Positions 47,738-58,078 of a DNA stretch of 64,000 bases are shown in pieces (the stretch's first letter is position 1; every line of letters begins with the position of its first letter). The position numbers were made by a program, and so were the translations under genes. Below the pieces are notes generated by a model. The model saw only the letters and a list, made by a program, of their open reading frames with translations, was not told where the DNA came from and searched no databases. The DNA comes from Rhipidocladum racemiflorum (lineage: Eukaryota; Streptophyta; Magnoliopsida; Poales; Poaceae): positions 10,051,001 through 10,115,000 of the forward strand of contig CM070572.1 of NCBI GenBank assembly GCA_036346355.1. Direction: 5' to 3'.

Positions 47738-48197
47738 TGAGCTAGTGTTCCGTCAGTGCCCGTGGCACCATGGCGTGTCGACATGACTGCTTGCAGATTG
47801 CAGTTTGCATGTCTCACGGTCACGGGCTCGGCATGAAATTACACACACAGAATTCGTCGAAGCTGGTTTACTTAGTTATGTTTTCCTTCACATTTGTCTT
47901 TGTTCTCTCTCTCTCTCTCGATCTTTTCGGCATCGATCGGTGATTGCTGAGGATTTAGGGGTTTTCAGCTTGTTAGCACACTGTGAAATGTTTTGGCTTG
48001 ACGTTTTTGAAACCCCTCTCTCTCTCTCTCTGACCAGAGAGAAAATAGGGTTGTACATATGTACACGGTGTTCATAGTTTTCTTAAGCAAGTACAGTTCA
48101 GAAAGGATGCCAAATAACATATGTAAATTACTTGTTGCAACACATGATATATGTACTGGCACTTTTTCTTAACGAAGAGGCAGGAGCTCTGCCAATG

Positions 48198-48259
<62 letters not shown>

Positions 48260-48273
48260 AGAAATTATGGTAT
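47738..48273. other. 3' flank of the CONSTANS-like gene
   Basis: Probable 3' untranslated region and downstream DNA. It contains CT runs (47908-47920, 48016-48032) and the (TA)n tract at 48199-48256. No gene. Confidence 0.6.
48199..48256. repeat. (TA)n microsatellite
   Basis: About 29 TA units, ending 20 bp before the MITE at 48277. Confidence 0.95.
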
Positions 48274-48276
48274 TTA

Positions 48277-48718
48277 GGGGCCGTTCGAAAGGACTCCAGC
48301 TCCTGCTTCTTTTAATTCTGCTCCGACTTCTCCTGATTCTGATTTTCTGAGGAATCAGGAGTAGTTTCTAAAAATGTTCGGCTAGCTAGTTGGCTCCAGA
48401 TTCGGGAAAGATGGTACCTCGGCGGCGGTCGACGCGGGAGGCGCGAAGGCGGTGCGGGGAGGTGGCAGTTGGCGTGGGAGGCGACGTGGGGAGGCGCGGA
48501 GGCGGCATGGGGAGGCGCGACGCGAGGAGGAGGGTCGAGGCGAGGAGGCGAGCGATTCTCACAAGGAGCAGGAGAATAGCTGCTCCTCACCTCGAGTTCA
48601 TTTTGGAGAATCACTCTGCTGGATCCGGCTTCCCATGCGCTCAGAGCTGATGTCGTTCGGTAGAGCTCTGTCTCCTTCGGACGAAAATCTGGGACCCGAA
48701 GCTCTACCGAACGGGCCC
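48277..48718. mobile_element. Tourist-like MITE (PIF/Harbinger type)
   Basis: 442 bp with TTA duplications (48274-48276, 48719-48721). The left end is GGGGCCGTTCGAAAGGACTC and the right end in complement is GGGCCCGTTCGGTAGAGCTT. The interior includes a GC-rich stretch (48410-48560) whose frames are not conserved proteins. It lies 540 bp downstream of the CONSTANS-like stop codon. Confidence 0.82.
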
Positions 48719-48721
48719 TTA

Positions 48722-49079
48722 GTTAGAAAGCTAAAGGGTCAGGGTGCAATGTTTTTTTTAAGCAACAACTAGACAAAACGGCACGGTAAAAACAACAAGA
48801 GGGCGCTGTAGATTGAACATGTTGGCTTTTAACCTAGATCAGCAGTACACATGTTCGACGGTAAAAATCAAGTACAAGAATTCATGAATATAAATATTTT
48901 GATGGTAAAGCACAACTAGAACATTTTCTTGTTTTCTTGCTCTCTCTTGCTTGCTTCTTCCTACTTACAAAACTCATGCATAGCTACCTCTGAATTTATA
49001 CTCAAATATACAACTCTAAGAAATGAAATAGAATTCAACAAACCGAATCAGTGTTGATTTGGACCCTTATCCTAAAATT
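48722..49079. other. Intergenic spacer
   Basis: AT-rich, no gene. It ends at the AAATC duplication (49080-49084) of the Tat element. Confidence 0.6.
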
Positions 49080-49084
49080 AAATC

Positions 49085-49971
49085 TGTCGGTGTTTCGTGC
49101 ACCGGCAATACGAATTTATGGTCGGATGGGGTCGCGCGCTCCCTCTCCCCGAATGGTCGACTCAATGAGTCAGAAGAAGTATACTGGTTCGGGCCGAATG
49201 TCCCTACTCCAGTTCGTGCGGTGTGAATGTATTGATCTTTGGGAGACGGATAAGGGGTGTACAGGCGAGGCGAGCCGGTCGTCCGATCCCCTTGAGGTTT
49301 TCGCTAGGAGTCGAGGCTACCTAGGAGATCAAGCTTTCTCTTTTCTCCGCGCCCCTCCTTCTGGCCCCTGCCTCTCCTTATATAGACGGAGGAGGCGGGT
49401 TACACGGAGTTGGGAAGACTACGAGGAGAGGGGTCTGCACGCCTTGAGGTTTGGCTTCGTCTTGTCCTGGCCAACCCCCGCCCGTCCCGAGGTAGGGTTG
49501 GTGGCTCTGTGGCGTCTGATCTTGCGTAGTCTTTGTCGAGGATGGCGTGTTGCGTGGTGCTCTTGTCGGCCTCGGTGGCTTTAATGGCGCTTGACTTTGC
49601 TTTGGCCTCGGAGTGGCGTACTCCTCTGCGGTGTGCCAAGCGGCGGGGCGAGGCTTACTTCTTCGGTGGCTCTTCGGCGGCCTTGGGAAGGAGCCGCCTA
49701 CCCTGAGATGTCGAGGGCCCAGCTGCGCACAAGGCGGCCCGCGACATCGGGCGTGGCCTGCTCGTCTGCGCAGTGGAGCTTGAGCTTCAATATTAGGCGG
49801 CCGGCGCATCTGCCGACCGCCGAATCGAGTCCGCCGACCGTCGAAGTCGGCCCGCATAGGTCGGGGCTCGTTCCTGCGCCCAAGTACCTTCGGTGGTGCA
49901 GGGCCTCCGTAGTGATAGGTCACCGCTCGTGCTTCCGGCCGATGGGGTACCCATGGTATGGGTACTCGTCA
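49085..49971 (-). repeat. 3' LTR of the Tat element
   Basis: 887 bp. The minus-strand TATA box TATATAAGG is the complement of 49376-49384. A 19 bp inverted repeat GTACCCATGGTATGGGTAC (49947-49965) lies six bases from the LTR end. No clear polypurine tract is visible on the internal side; this is unusual. Confidence 0.92.
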
Positions 49972-49979
49972 ATAGCCAG

Positions 49980-50640
49980 AGCCGGAGCGGGTCGGAGAGC
50001 CTCGGGGGTTTAACTCGCGGCAGAACCGTCGGCGGAGGTCGGTGATGCTAGGTCGTCGTGGCTGCCTGGAGCCGTGCCACCTAGGAAAGAGCTCCGGCAA
50101 GGCGAAGCGCACCGCTGGTGTAGCTCGAGCCCCCGAGCTGTCGTGAGCCGGCTTCGGGTTTACCTTGGCCGAAAAGCGCCGCGACCCTCGAGGTCGGCGA
50201 CGCTTTGGTCGGGCCGCCCGCTGTCGGTCATGCCCGCCAAAGAGCCCTCGGTGCAAGGCGCGCACCGGCTGGTGTAGCCCCGAGCCCCGAGTGGGTCGGA
50301 GAGCCGGGCCGGGGTTTAGCCCGGCTGCGGTAGTCGTCGACCGAGGTCGGTGGCGTCTAGGTTGGCGCGATCGCTTGGGAGTCGCGCCACTGAAAGAGCC
50401 CGGCGCATGAGCGCACCCGGCTGGTGTAGTTCTGAGCCCCGAGCGGTCGAGGAGCCGGCCGGGTTTACCTTGCCGGTCAGCGGCCGCGACCGAGGTCGGC
50501 GACGCTTTGGTCGGGCCGCCGCTTGTCGGCCGTGCTCGCCAAAGAGCCCGGTGTGCGAGCGCACCCGGCTGGTGTAGTTTCGAGCCCCCGAGCCGGTCGG
50601 GAGCCGGCCTGGTTTACCGGTCGGACTCTGGCGAGCCACG
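49980..50640. repeat. Tandem repeat of about 150 bp, four copies, next to the 3' LTR
   Basis: The landmark GCTGGTGTAG recurs at 50114, 50268, 50420 and 50568 (spacings 154, 152 and 148). Each unit also contains GAGGTCGG-GACGCTTTGGTCGG, AAAGAGC and GAGCCGGC blocks. Tandem arrays near the 3' LTR are common in Tat elements. The frames read through it are artefacts of the repeat. Confidence 0.85.
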
Positions 50641-51360
50641 CGGTGTGCGTGGGTCCTCGGTCGTGAGCGGACGCGCGTTTACCTTCGTCGGTTTGAACGC
50701 CGTGCTCGTGCGAGCTACTATCGGGTGATCCGAGTGGAACCTTGGCGATCCCCCACGAGGGGGTTCGTTTCCAAGCGGACGTAGCTCCCGGCGTGGGCGT
50801 CCGGACTACCGGGGCGTTCCATAAAAACCTTTCCTTACTCGATCCCGTGTCGGATCGCCGGGTCGTCCGGCCGACCAGGCCTTGGTGGCCGCTACTCATC
50901 GATGAGTTCGCGGAGAGTGTGAGGTATGGTCTCGACGCGAAGTCACGATGATTGGGTCGTCGCCGACCCAACCGAGGCCTCTGGGGCTCATCGCGACTTC
51001 GCCGCTTTTTTACGTCTTTGGCGGCTTCGTTCGGTGGCTGGTCGGCCTTCGTAACCCCACAACGCAGTCTGCGGGCCTCGGTGCGAGCCTATAGGCGCTT
51101 GCTCTCCGAGGCCGGCGGCCCGATGGGCCGCTTGCATACCTTTCGGCCTGGGCGCCCGCCCATCGTGAATCGGGCGAGGCCCGCGATGATGCGCGCGCGG
51201 GCGCGAGGCGGCCATCCCGTTTGAGCGGCGCGAATGCGCAGTGGGATTTAAATGGATCGCGCACGTTATCGGGAAACGGGCGAGGCGGTGACGGTTTTGG
51301 CATCGCGTTGATTTGCGTGAGGAGGCGTCGATTTGCGCGAGGCGCTGTCTGTTCCCGCTG
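50641..51360. other. Spacer between the tandem repeat and antisense gene A
   Basis: GC-rich, with no gene recognised. It would include upstream promoter sequence of antisense gene A. Overlapping frames such as 50988-51506 show no family motif. Confidence 0.5.
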
Positions 51361-51365
51361 GCGCC

Positions 51366-51373
51366 TATAAAGG
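51366..51373 (+). promoter_or_regulatory. TATA box of antisense gene A
   Basis: TATAAAGG in the context GGCGCCTATAAAGGAAGGAG. It is about 147 bp before the first reasonable ATG (51513) and on the strand opposite to gag-pol. The same context recurs before antisense gene B (55585). Confidence 0.6.
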
Positions 51374-51512
51374 AAGGAGTGGGTGGCGTGGTAGGCGCCA
51401 AGCCCTCTGTTCGGCGCTCTGCAAAAGAAAGGAAAAGGGAAGAAAGACAACGAGGAAGAAGAGGAGCTTCGCTTCGTCGCGTCGTTCCTCGCTTCCTTCG
51501 GCGCATTTGGAG

Positions 51513-54500
51513 ATGTCGCCGACCGCACTCGGCCGCGGGCGGTCGCTATCTCGGCCTGGAGAGGAAGGAGTTCCTTCCTCCGCGCCCGAGTCCGCCGGGC
51601 GAAGTTCACGGCCGGGACCGAGGTCCCGAACTTGAGGACGGCGAGATAGTCTCGCCGGGCGTTCTTCTACGAACGGGGCTTGGACTTCCGCCTCCACCCG
51701 CTCGTCCGGGGTTGCTGCACTATTACGGGGAGAAGTTCACCACCGAACCCGAATGGAGTCCTCCATATTGCGGTCTTCATGACGCTGTGAGGCCTTTCGG
51801 GATTGAACCCCATTTTGGGCTCTGGCGCCACTTCTTCTTCAGCGAGGCCGTCACCGGACACCGCCCGCCTCCTCGGGCTCGATGATCCAAGCTGCGCAAC
51901 CACCGCAAACCGTTCTACGCCGATTTGAGGTCTGCCGACGTCTAACCGGGGTGGCACAATGAGTGGTTCTATGTCCTAACCTCGACAACATGTGCCCTCC
52001 CTTTAGTGGGAATTTACCAACGCCGCATCCCTGTTGGGGTGGGGTCTGACACGAAGGACCGGAAGAAGGTGGACGCGATCCTTGAAAAGCTCGCGGACCT
52101 GAAGCGCGGGGCCTGGCGAGCAAGGTGGTCCTCGATGCGTTCATGGAGAGGCGCATCCAACCCCTCAAGGGTCGGATTCGTCCCATGTTTGAGTACATTG
52201 GGCCGACCGACCTGCAAGGTCGCTCGAGCGGAGCTCCTCCGCCGGAGATCTCGCGCGTGTCCGCAGCCTTCCATCGCGGAGACACCGAACCGGGCGAGGC
52301 GCCCGCCGTTTTGCAGAATCCGCAGAACCTGGTACGCCGACGGCTCCTGTTCGCTTTTGCTTTGCTCTGCTCCTTCGCCTCCTTACCCGAGCGTGCTCCC
52401 GCAGGGGCTCGGTGGACTGATCTCCCGTCCCTTGCTGCCGGGGGAACAGGAGTTGAGGGCGGCCGCGCGCCTCGAAAAGAGAAGCGGGACGCCGCCGCTA
52501 GCGGAAAAAGAGGCCATCAAGACGCCGGAAGAGGAACGAGCGCGCCGGACCGGGCAGCAGTGGCGAGAGGTCTCGGAGGAGACCTCGGAGGAGACCTCGA
52601 GTGAGGGTGACGAGGAGTCGGTGCCGAGCGAGGGAGAAGAAGTTGCCGGAGGCGATTCTGGCGGCCGTGACGCGGGTCCCAGTCGCGGGGCCGGCGACCG
52701 CGGCTCCTCCGAAGAGACCGCGGGCGCAGGGTTTATCCTGCGGAAGCGTGGAGTCCTGTCGCCTCCTCGCTGGTCTGCAAAGAGGGCACGTCAGTGCCGG
52801 TTGTTCGCTCCTCCCGGTAAGTGACTTGCGCAATTCCTCTGGTCTTGACTTCTTCGCAATTCTGACCGATCAGCCAGACGCAGGGCCTCACCGGAGGGCG
52901 CCGAGCCCCACTTCAGCGGTGAGGAATCGCTTCTCCCGGCCCCGTCGCTGGGCGTCGGTGGTTGTCGGAGCGGGATCGTTGGATCGCCTCCGCGGTAGGG
53001 CCGTCAGCGAGGGACGCCGCCAGAGGGGACGATCTGGCCGCCGCCGGATGCGATCAAGCGGCGTAAGCTCCGTCAGGCGTGCTTCGCCCGTTGCCGACGA
53101 TGGCCGGCGGAGTTCGCTGCCGCTGCCTTCCCGTCTGCCGCCGAGGTCGGGCCGCGAGCCTGTCGCCGGGAAGCATCGATTCGCGGCGCTTGCAACGCCG
53201 GCGGACGAGATCTACCACCTCGCCGCCGGCCGCCGCCCGGCCCGGTCCGAGTGTCGCCGATGGGCGCACAACCGACCGCGACAGGCGTTCCGTCGGGCGG
53301 GGAAGTCAAGTCAGGGCGGTCGCCGATCGCCGCGCTGACTTGGCCCGGCCCTGACCTGGCCGGGGGTCCCGCGTTCGTTCTGGACGACGACGCAGAACGC
53401 GCGGATTGGGACGCTCTGGAGGAGGAGATGGGAAGGATCCACGCCGACCTTACCCTTGTTGTTGACGCCGCGTCCAAGGCGAGGAAGTCCATTGCTCAGG
53501 AGTCCCGCTCGGCCAGACTGGTAAGTTTGACGGGGATTTCTCTTGTGCATCTTCTTGACCGGGGAATGGAGACTGACCGGGCGGGTACCTGCAGCGCTTG
53601 ACATCCCGAGCGGTGGACAAGTCAATGTTCCTCCGGCACTTGCACAGCCGGGGGAGTGCCGTAGGGAAAGAGCTGCTCGACGCTCGGAGGGCGCTTGCCG
53701 CTGAGCAAGGAAGGGTCGCTCGGTCGGGTCGTGGGAGAGGTCGCCGAAGCCTTGCGGGAGGCTCAGCGACGTGCGGAGTCGTTGGCCACCGAGGGAGAGA
53801 GGGCCAGGTCGTCCCTGGCGGATGCTGAAGCGGCTAAGACTTCTGCAGTCAGTGCGGCAGCATCCGCCCGGGCGGAGGCCGCCCTCTATCGGGAGGAATG
53901 CGAGTCGGTCCGCAGGGAGGCCGACCAGCCAAGGCCGGGATCTCGCTCGGGGGGAGCTCGTGGCGATGAAGGAGCTTGCCGACCGCGCTACGGCCGACCG
54001 GGAAGCGCGTGCCAAGGTCGAGGAGGAACTTCGCGCCAAGGAGGCTTCCGTGGCCGGTGAGTAGTTCATTCTTCCGGGAGTCACCACGGCGAGCGTCCCC
54101 TGACGTTGTTTTCGTCCCTGCAGATTCTGCGAAAAGCCTTACCGACGCTACCGAGTTGCGAAGGGCGGCGGTGGAGGCACGAGACGGCGGTCGAGTCACG
54201 CGACTCGGCCCTTTTGAATAAGCGGCTGGCGGAGAGGGATGCGGCCGATACGACGGCCCAGCTGACGGTCCTCCACGTGGGCGTCCAGGCCGCCTGCGAC
54301 CGGCTGTTCGGGCTTACTCCGGGCCCCAGCGCCATCCCCGCCATGCTTGGGTGGATCCCTGAGCGCGTCGAGGCGTCGGCGTCGGTCGGAAGCGGCGGTG
54401 CTTGGCGCTTCCTCGGCCTGGTCAACACCGTCTCTTATTATGACGGCGTCGACCTTGAGGCGGTCGAGCGGCGTCGGCTGGCCAAAGCGGCGAAAGAGGT

Positions 54501-54598
54501 CGACGCTGTTCATGGCCCGGGTCGATCCGTGCGCCCAAGAGATTGCCGGCCGAATCTCGCCGCGCGAAATTCTCCGTCGGAAGGGGGAGGAAGATTAA
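51513..54598 (+). pseudogene. Antisense gene A of the Tat element: multi-exon, 'putative gypsy type transposon' domain plus coiled coil
   Basis: Runs against gag-pol. Exon 1 starts near the ATG at 51513 and holds a domain resembling Pfam 'putative gypsy type transposon' (YERGLDFRLHPLVRG, then GIEPHFGLWRHFF; 51670-51845) with at least one frameshift near 51706 and a stop near 51944. The frame continues through DAILEKLADLK to QNPQNL at 52331. Proposed introns are 52332-52404 (GTACGC...CCGCAG), 52817-52883 (GTAAGT...ACGCAG, least sure), 53521-53594 (GTAAGT...CTGCAG, phase 0) and 54057-54123 (GTGAGT...CTGCAG, phase 1). Joining them keeps the reading frame. The last exons encode an alanine/glutamate-rich coiled coil (EALREAQRRAESLATEGERA) and end GRISPREILRRKGEED at 54598, after a frame change near 54180. 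A possible polyadenylation region (TGTATGTAATGAAC) follows. Function unknown. Confidence 0.72.
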
Positions 54599-55440
54599 TT
54601 TTCCTTCTGTTTGCTTTTTTGGCAATGTATGTAATGAACAAGACTGCCCTAGTTGAGCTCAAACGCCGGGCTGTTTTAAGTTACTCTGCCCGTCTACCCC
54701 GTGTTTCTTTTATGAATTTGGGCAATTTTTCAACCGTAGCTACGGGGGCCCACAGGGGTGCCCTGAGAGCGTAGGCGTTGCACCAGGTTCATGCGAAGAG
54801 GACACGGGGTAGGGCGAGCTGCCTCGAGCGATTGCTTGATGGAGGAGGTGTCGGGGTCGGACCACCTCCTTCGCGAAGCTTGACGGGTTGAAATCTAACC
54901 TAAGTGGGGGTGCTCCGACCGCTCATAGTGTTTCTTGCTCGGAGGGCTTGTTTCCCTCCAGAGTGCCACTGGCCGTGAGTCGCGGGGCGAGGGGCCGTAG
55001 CACTTTGAGCCGAGGGAAGTAGCCGCGAGGTAGATAGCTCGGTCGGTCGGAGTGCGGCTTAGGTTAGCGACCCGCGCGCTTTTAAATGATGGTCGGGTTG
55101 GGCCGCTGGGGCGTAGGTTGTAGCATTCGTCAACCTATATCGAAAGGCTCCGTCCGACCGCCGCTCGGCCCTTCGCTCAGGTAGCCTCCTTTTTGCACAA
55201 AGTGCTACTTGAAATGGCCGCGGGCGTGGGCCGTAGCATTTTGGTTTTGAGGAGGTTACTTTAAGAGGGGAGCTCGGTCGGAGTGGTAACCGGTTATCGA
55301 TTTAGGTCGCCGACCCCTGAGGTCATGCAGCCCCCGAGCGGTGCGTGGGGATCGAGGTAGCCGCCACGCCGCTTGAGCTCGTGGCGATTCTTTCGAAAAG
55401 GAACTTTATGCTTTCGGGGATAAGGGTGGATTAACTCGCC
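54599..55440. other. Spacer with degenerate repeats between antisense genes A and B
   Basis: Non-coding. Related phrases recur (GGGCCGTAGCA at 54991 and about 55229; CTCGGTCGGAGTG-type at 55038 and 55272; TTAGGTNNGCGACC at 55062 and 55302), suggesting a diverged repeat of about 115-240 bp. Confidence 0.55.
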
Positions 55441-55584
55441 TTGAGGACCGCGCCGATTTCGGAGCTGACGCTGGGCGCTTCGTCTTCTGCGCCGTTGCGT
55501 GACCCCAAGGCGCGTCATCTTCTGCTCCTCTCGCAATGCTTTGGCGACTTGGGGCGCCGTCTTTCCGTTTCCCACATCGCCGCC

Positions 55585-55592
55585 TATAAAAG
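55585..55592 (+). promoter_or_regulatory. TATA box of antisense gene B
   Basis: TATAAAAG within CGCCTATAAAAGGAGGCGTG, 32 bp before the ATG of gene B, so the leader would be very short. It closely resembles the promoter context of gene A. Confidence 0.6.
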
Positions 55593-55623
55593 GAGGCGTG
55601 GGTGCGCCCATTCTCGTGACGCC

Positions 55624-55871
55624 ATGGCGGACCACAACGCCACCAGCGAGGAGGTAGTCGCCCATCAGGCCTGGTTGCGGGAGGTGGCGGATCTCGAGGC
55701 CGCATTCGTGAGGATGTCGGCGAGTCGGCGTCCTCGTCGTCGGCGTTCGGCCGAGAGCGAGGCGCCACTATTGCGGCGGTGGTAGAGGCACGCCGCCGAG
55801 CTCTGGCAGGCGCGCACCAAGATCGCAATGGGCGGTTCGCTCTTGGTTGGGGCGATGTTCCTCCATAAATA
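55624..55871 (+). pseudogene. Antisense gene B of the Tat element: small ORF with one in-frame stop
   Basis: Starts ATGGCGGACCACAAC (MADHNATSEEVVAHQ) with a heptad-like leucine/valine pattern, then an arginine-rich stretch. It stops at a TAG (55783-55785), but the frame resumes directly (AELWQARTKIAMGGSLLVGA) to TAA at 55869-55871. The tail MGGSLLVGAMFL is hydrophobic, so the full 81-codon product could be tail-anchored. AATAAA (55868-55873 and again 55872-55877) gives a polyadenylation signal. Its end converges on the end of pol at 56120. No known function; I do not recognise the family with certainty. Confidence 0.5.
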
Positions 55872-56119
55872 AATAAAAGTGCTCGGGTTCCTCTTTTCGT
55901 CTCTTTTCGCTCCTTCTCTTTTGTGTTGAGATCTAGCCCTCGTTCTTTCGCACGTGATCGAAGGAGGACAGTTTCGGACCTCTGCTGGGCGGAGGTCGTG
56001 GTGCTCTAGATCAAGAAAGCGAGAGAGGTTCGAGAGAGAGAAAAACCACTTGGTCGGTCGTCCGATCACTGCAGCTTTGAGTGTTTTTTGCATGGTACAA
56101 AAAGAGGAGAGAGGCCGAC

Positions 56120-57884
56120 TATGGATAGAACCTTCTCAGCTTCTCTATGTTCCAGGCGTTTGTCACGAGATTCCCTTCGGTGTCCTTGAGGCGGAAAGTG
56201 CCGGTCGGAGGACTTCCGCGATGGTGAAAGGGCCCTCCCAAGGCGGGAGAGCTTGTGCCTGCCCTTCGCGGATCGATTTGGCGCAGCACTAAGTCGCCGA
56301 CTTCGAACGAGCGGCCGCGGACTCGCCGGCTGTGGTAGCGACGCAGCGCCTGCTGATATTTTGCCGACCGTAAGACCGCGACGTATCGAGCTTCGTTGAG
56401 TCGGTCGAGGTCATCTTCTTTGTTCCTCGATTGCCCGTCTGTTGTTGTAGTTCTGCACCCTTGGTGCGCCAGTACTCAAGGTCGGTCGGGAGGACAGCCT
56501 CGCCGAACACCAAGAAAAAAAGGAGTGAACCCGGTCGACCGGGTTGGCGTGGTTCGCAGACTCCAAAGCACGGGCGGTAGCTTGGCGGCCCATCGTCCCG
56601 CGAATTTCTTCAGTCGGCTGAAGATTCGCGGCTTGAGTCCTTGGAGGATCATGCCGTTGGCTCGCTCGGCCTGTCCGTTGGCTCGGGGGTGTGCCACTGC
56701 CGCCCAGTCGACTCGGATGTTGAAGTTGTCGCAGAACTCGAGGAACTCCTTTCCGTGAAGCTGCGTCCGTTGTCGGTGATGATGGAGTTGGGCACCTGAA
56801 CCGTAGACGATGTCGCGGAAGAAACTCGCTGCCTGCGCCGATGTGATCTTTGCCAATGGCTTTGCTTCAATCCACTTTGTGAACTTGTCTACGGCGACAA
56901 GCAAGTGAGTGAAGCCCCCGGGCGCCTTTCTGAAGGGTCCGACCAGTCGAGCCCCAAACCGCGAAGGGCCATGTGATGGGGATCGTCTGCGGGGCTTGCG
57001 CAGAAGATGCGTCTGCTGGCGAAGAATTGGCATCCTTCGCAGGTGCGGACAATCTGGGTCGCATCTGCTACGGCGGTCGGCCAGTAGAAACCTTGTCGGA
57101 AGGCTTTTCCTACCAGGGACCGCGGCGCGGCATGGTGCCCGCACACCCCGTCGTGGATGTCCTGCAGAAGGTGCTTCCCTTGGTCGGTCGGAACGCACTT
57201 CTGAAAGATTCCGGACGGGCTCCTCTTGTAGAGGGCGCCTTCGATCAGGACGAAAGACTTAGCCCGCCGAGCGAGGCGCCGAGCCTCGGTGGTATCGGCG
57301 GAAGCGACCCGTTTGTCAATCGATCGACAAACGGTCGCCTCGATCGATTCGATGCTCAGACGCCCAAGTCCGACCCAGTAGTGGGCATCGGCCAGAAGAT
57401 CGATGGGGCCGCCCGCCTTTGGGGGGTCGGCGGCGCCCTCAGCGCTCGGGTCCACCCGGATTGATGGGCTGTTGAGGTCGGAAACGAAGATTCCAGGGGG
57501 AACCGGTCCCTTCCCGGAGGCGAGGTTGGCGAGGGAGTCGGCTTCACCGTTATAGCGTCGGTAGCTATGATGGAGCTCGAAACCCTTGAACTTTTCCTCA
57601 AGCTTGCGGACCTCTAGGCAGTAGGCGGCCATCCGAGCGTCTCGGGGCTCGGTGGTTTTCATTACTTGGTCGACGACCAGCTTGGAGTCGCCGTGAACGT
57701 TGAGCCGTCGTGGCGCCAGGTCAGCGGCGATCCGAAGGCCATTGACGAGGGCTTCGTACTCGGCGACATTGTTGGTGGCGTCGAAGAGTAGTCGTATGGC
57801 ATACCGGAGCTTGTTGCCGAGTGGGGAGATGATGACGACCCCCGCGCCGGCCCCGTTCTTGGTGTAAGACCCATCGAAGTACAT
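56120..57884 (-). pseudogene. pol: Tat pol, RNase H and integrase
   Basis: The frame at 57884-56889 begins with an RNase H of archaeal type: D in YFDGSYTKNGAG, E in NNVAEYEALVNGL, D in VHGDSKLVVDQV and D in YNGEADSLAN, all catalytic acidic positions kept. The integrase zinc finger follows (HDGVCGHH...CEGCQFF). The core is in a second frame (57198-56476) with VGPFRKAPGG, KFTKWIEAKP, IITDNG and HPRANGQAERANG. The C-terminal tail ends TNAWNIEKLRRFYP with a stop at 56120-56122. At least three frameshifts (near 56930, 56780 and 56510) break it. Confidence 0.88.
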
Positions 57885-58078
57885 CGCCCAAGATTACTCG
57901 GTCCTCGGCGCCGCAGGACTTGCGCCTCGGTCCACTCGGCGACAAAGTCCGCCAAGACACAGGACTTGATCGCCGTCCGGGACGTCACGATATGTCGAGG
58001 CCGTTGAGCTCGAGAGCCCATTTGGCGATCCTTCCGTAGCGTCGCGGTTGTGGACGACTTCTCCGAGCGGTGAGGAGG

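Noticed and set aside
50040..51000. Host gene in the GC-rich block near 50-51 kb
   Set aside because: Most of it is a tandem repeat inside a retroelement with clear LTRs and target duplication.
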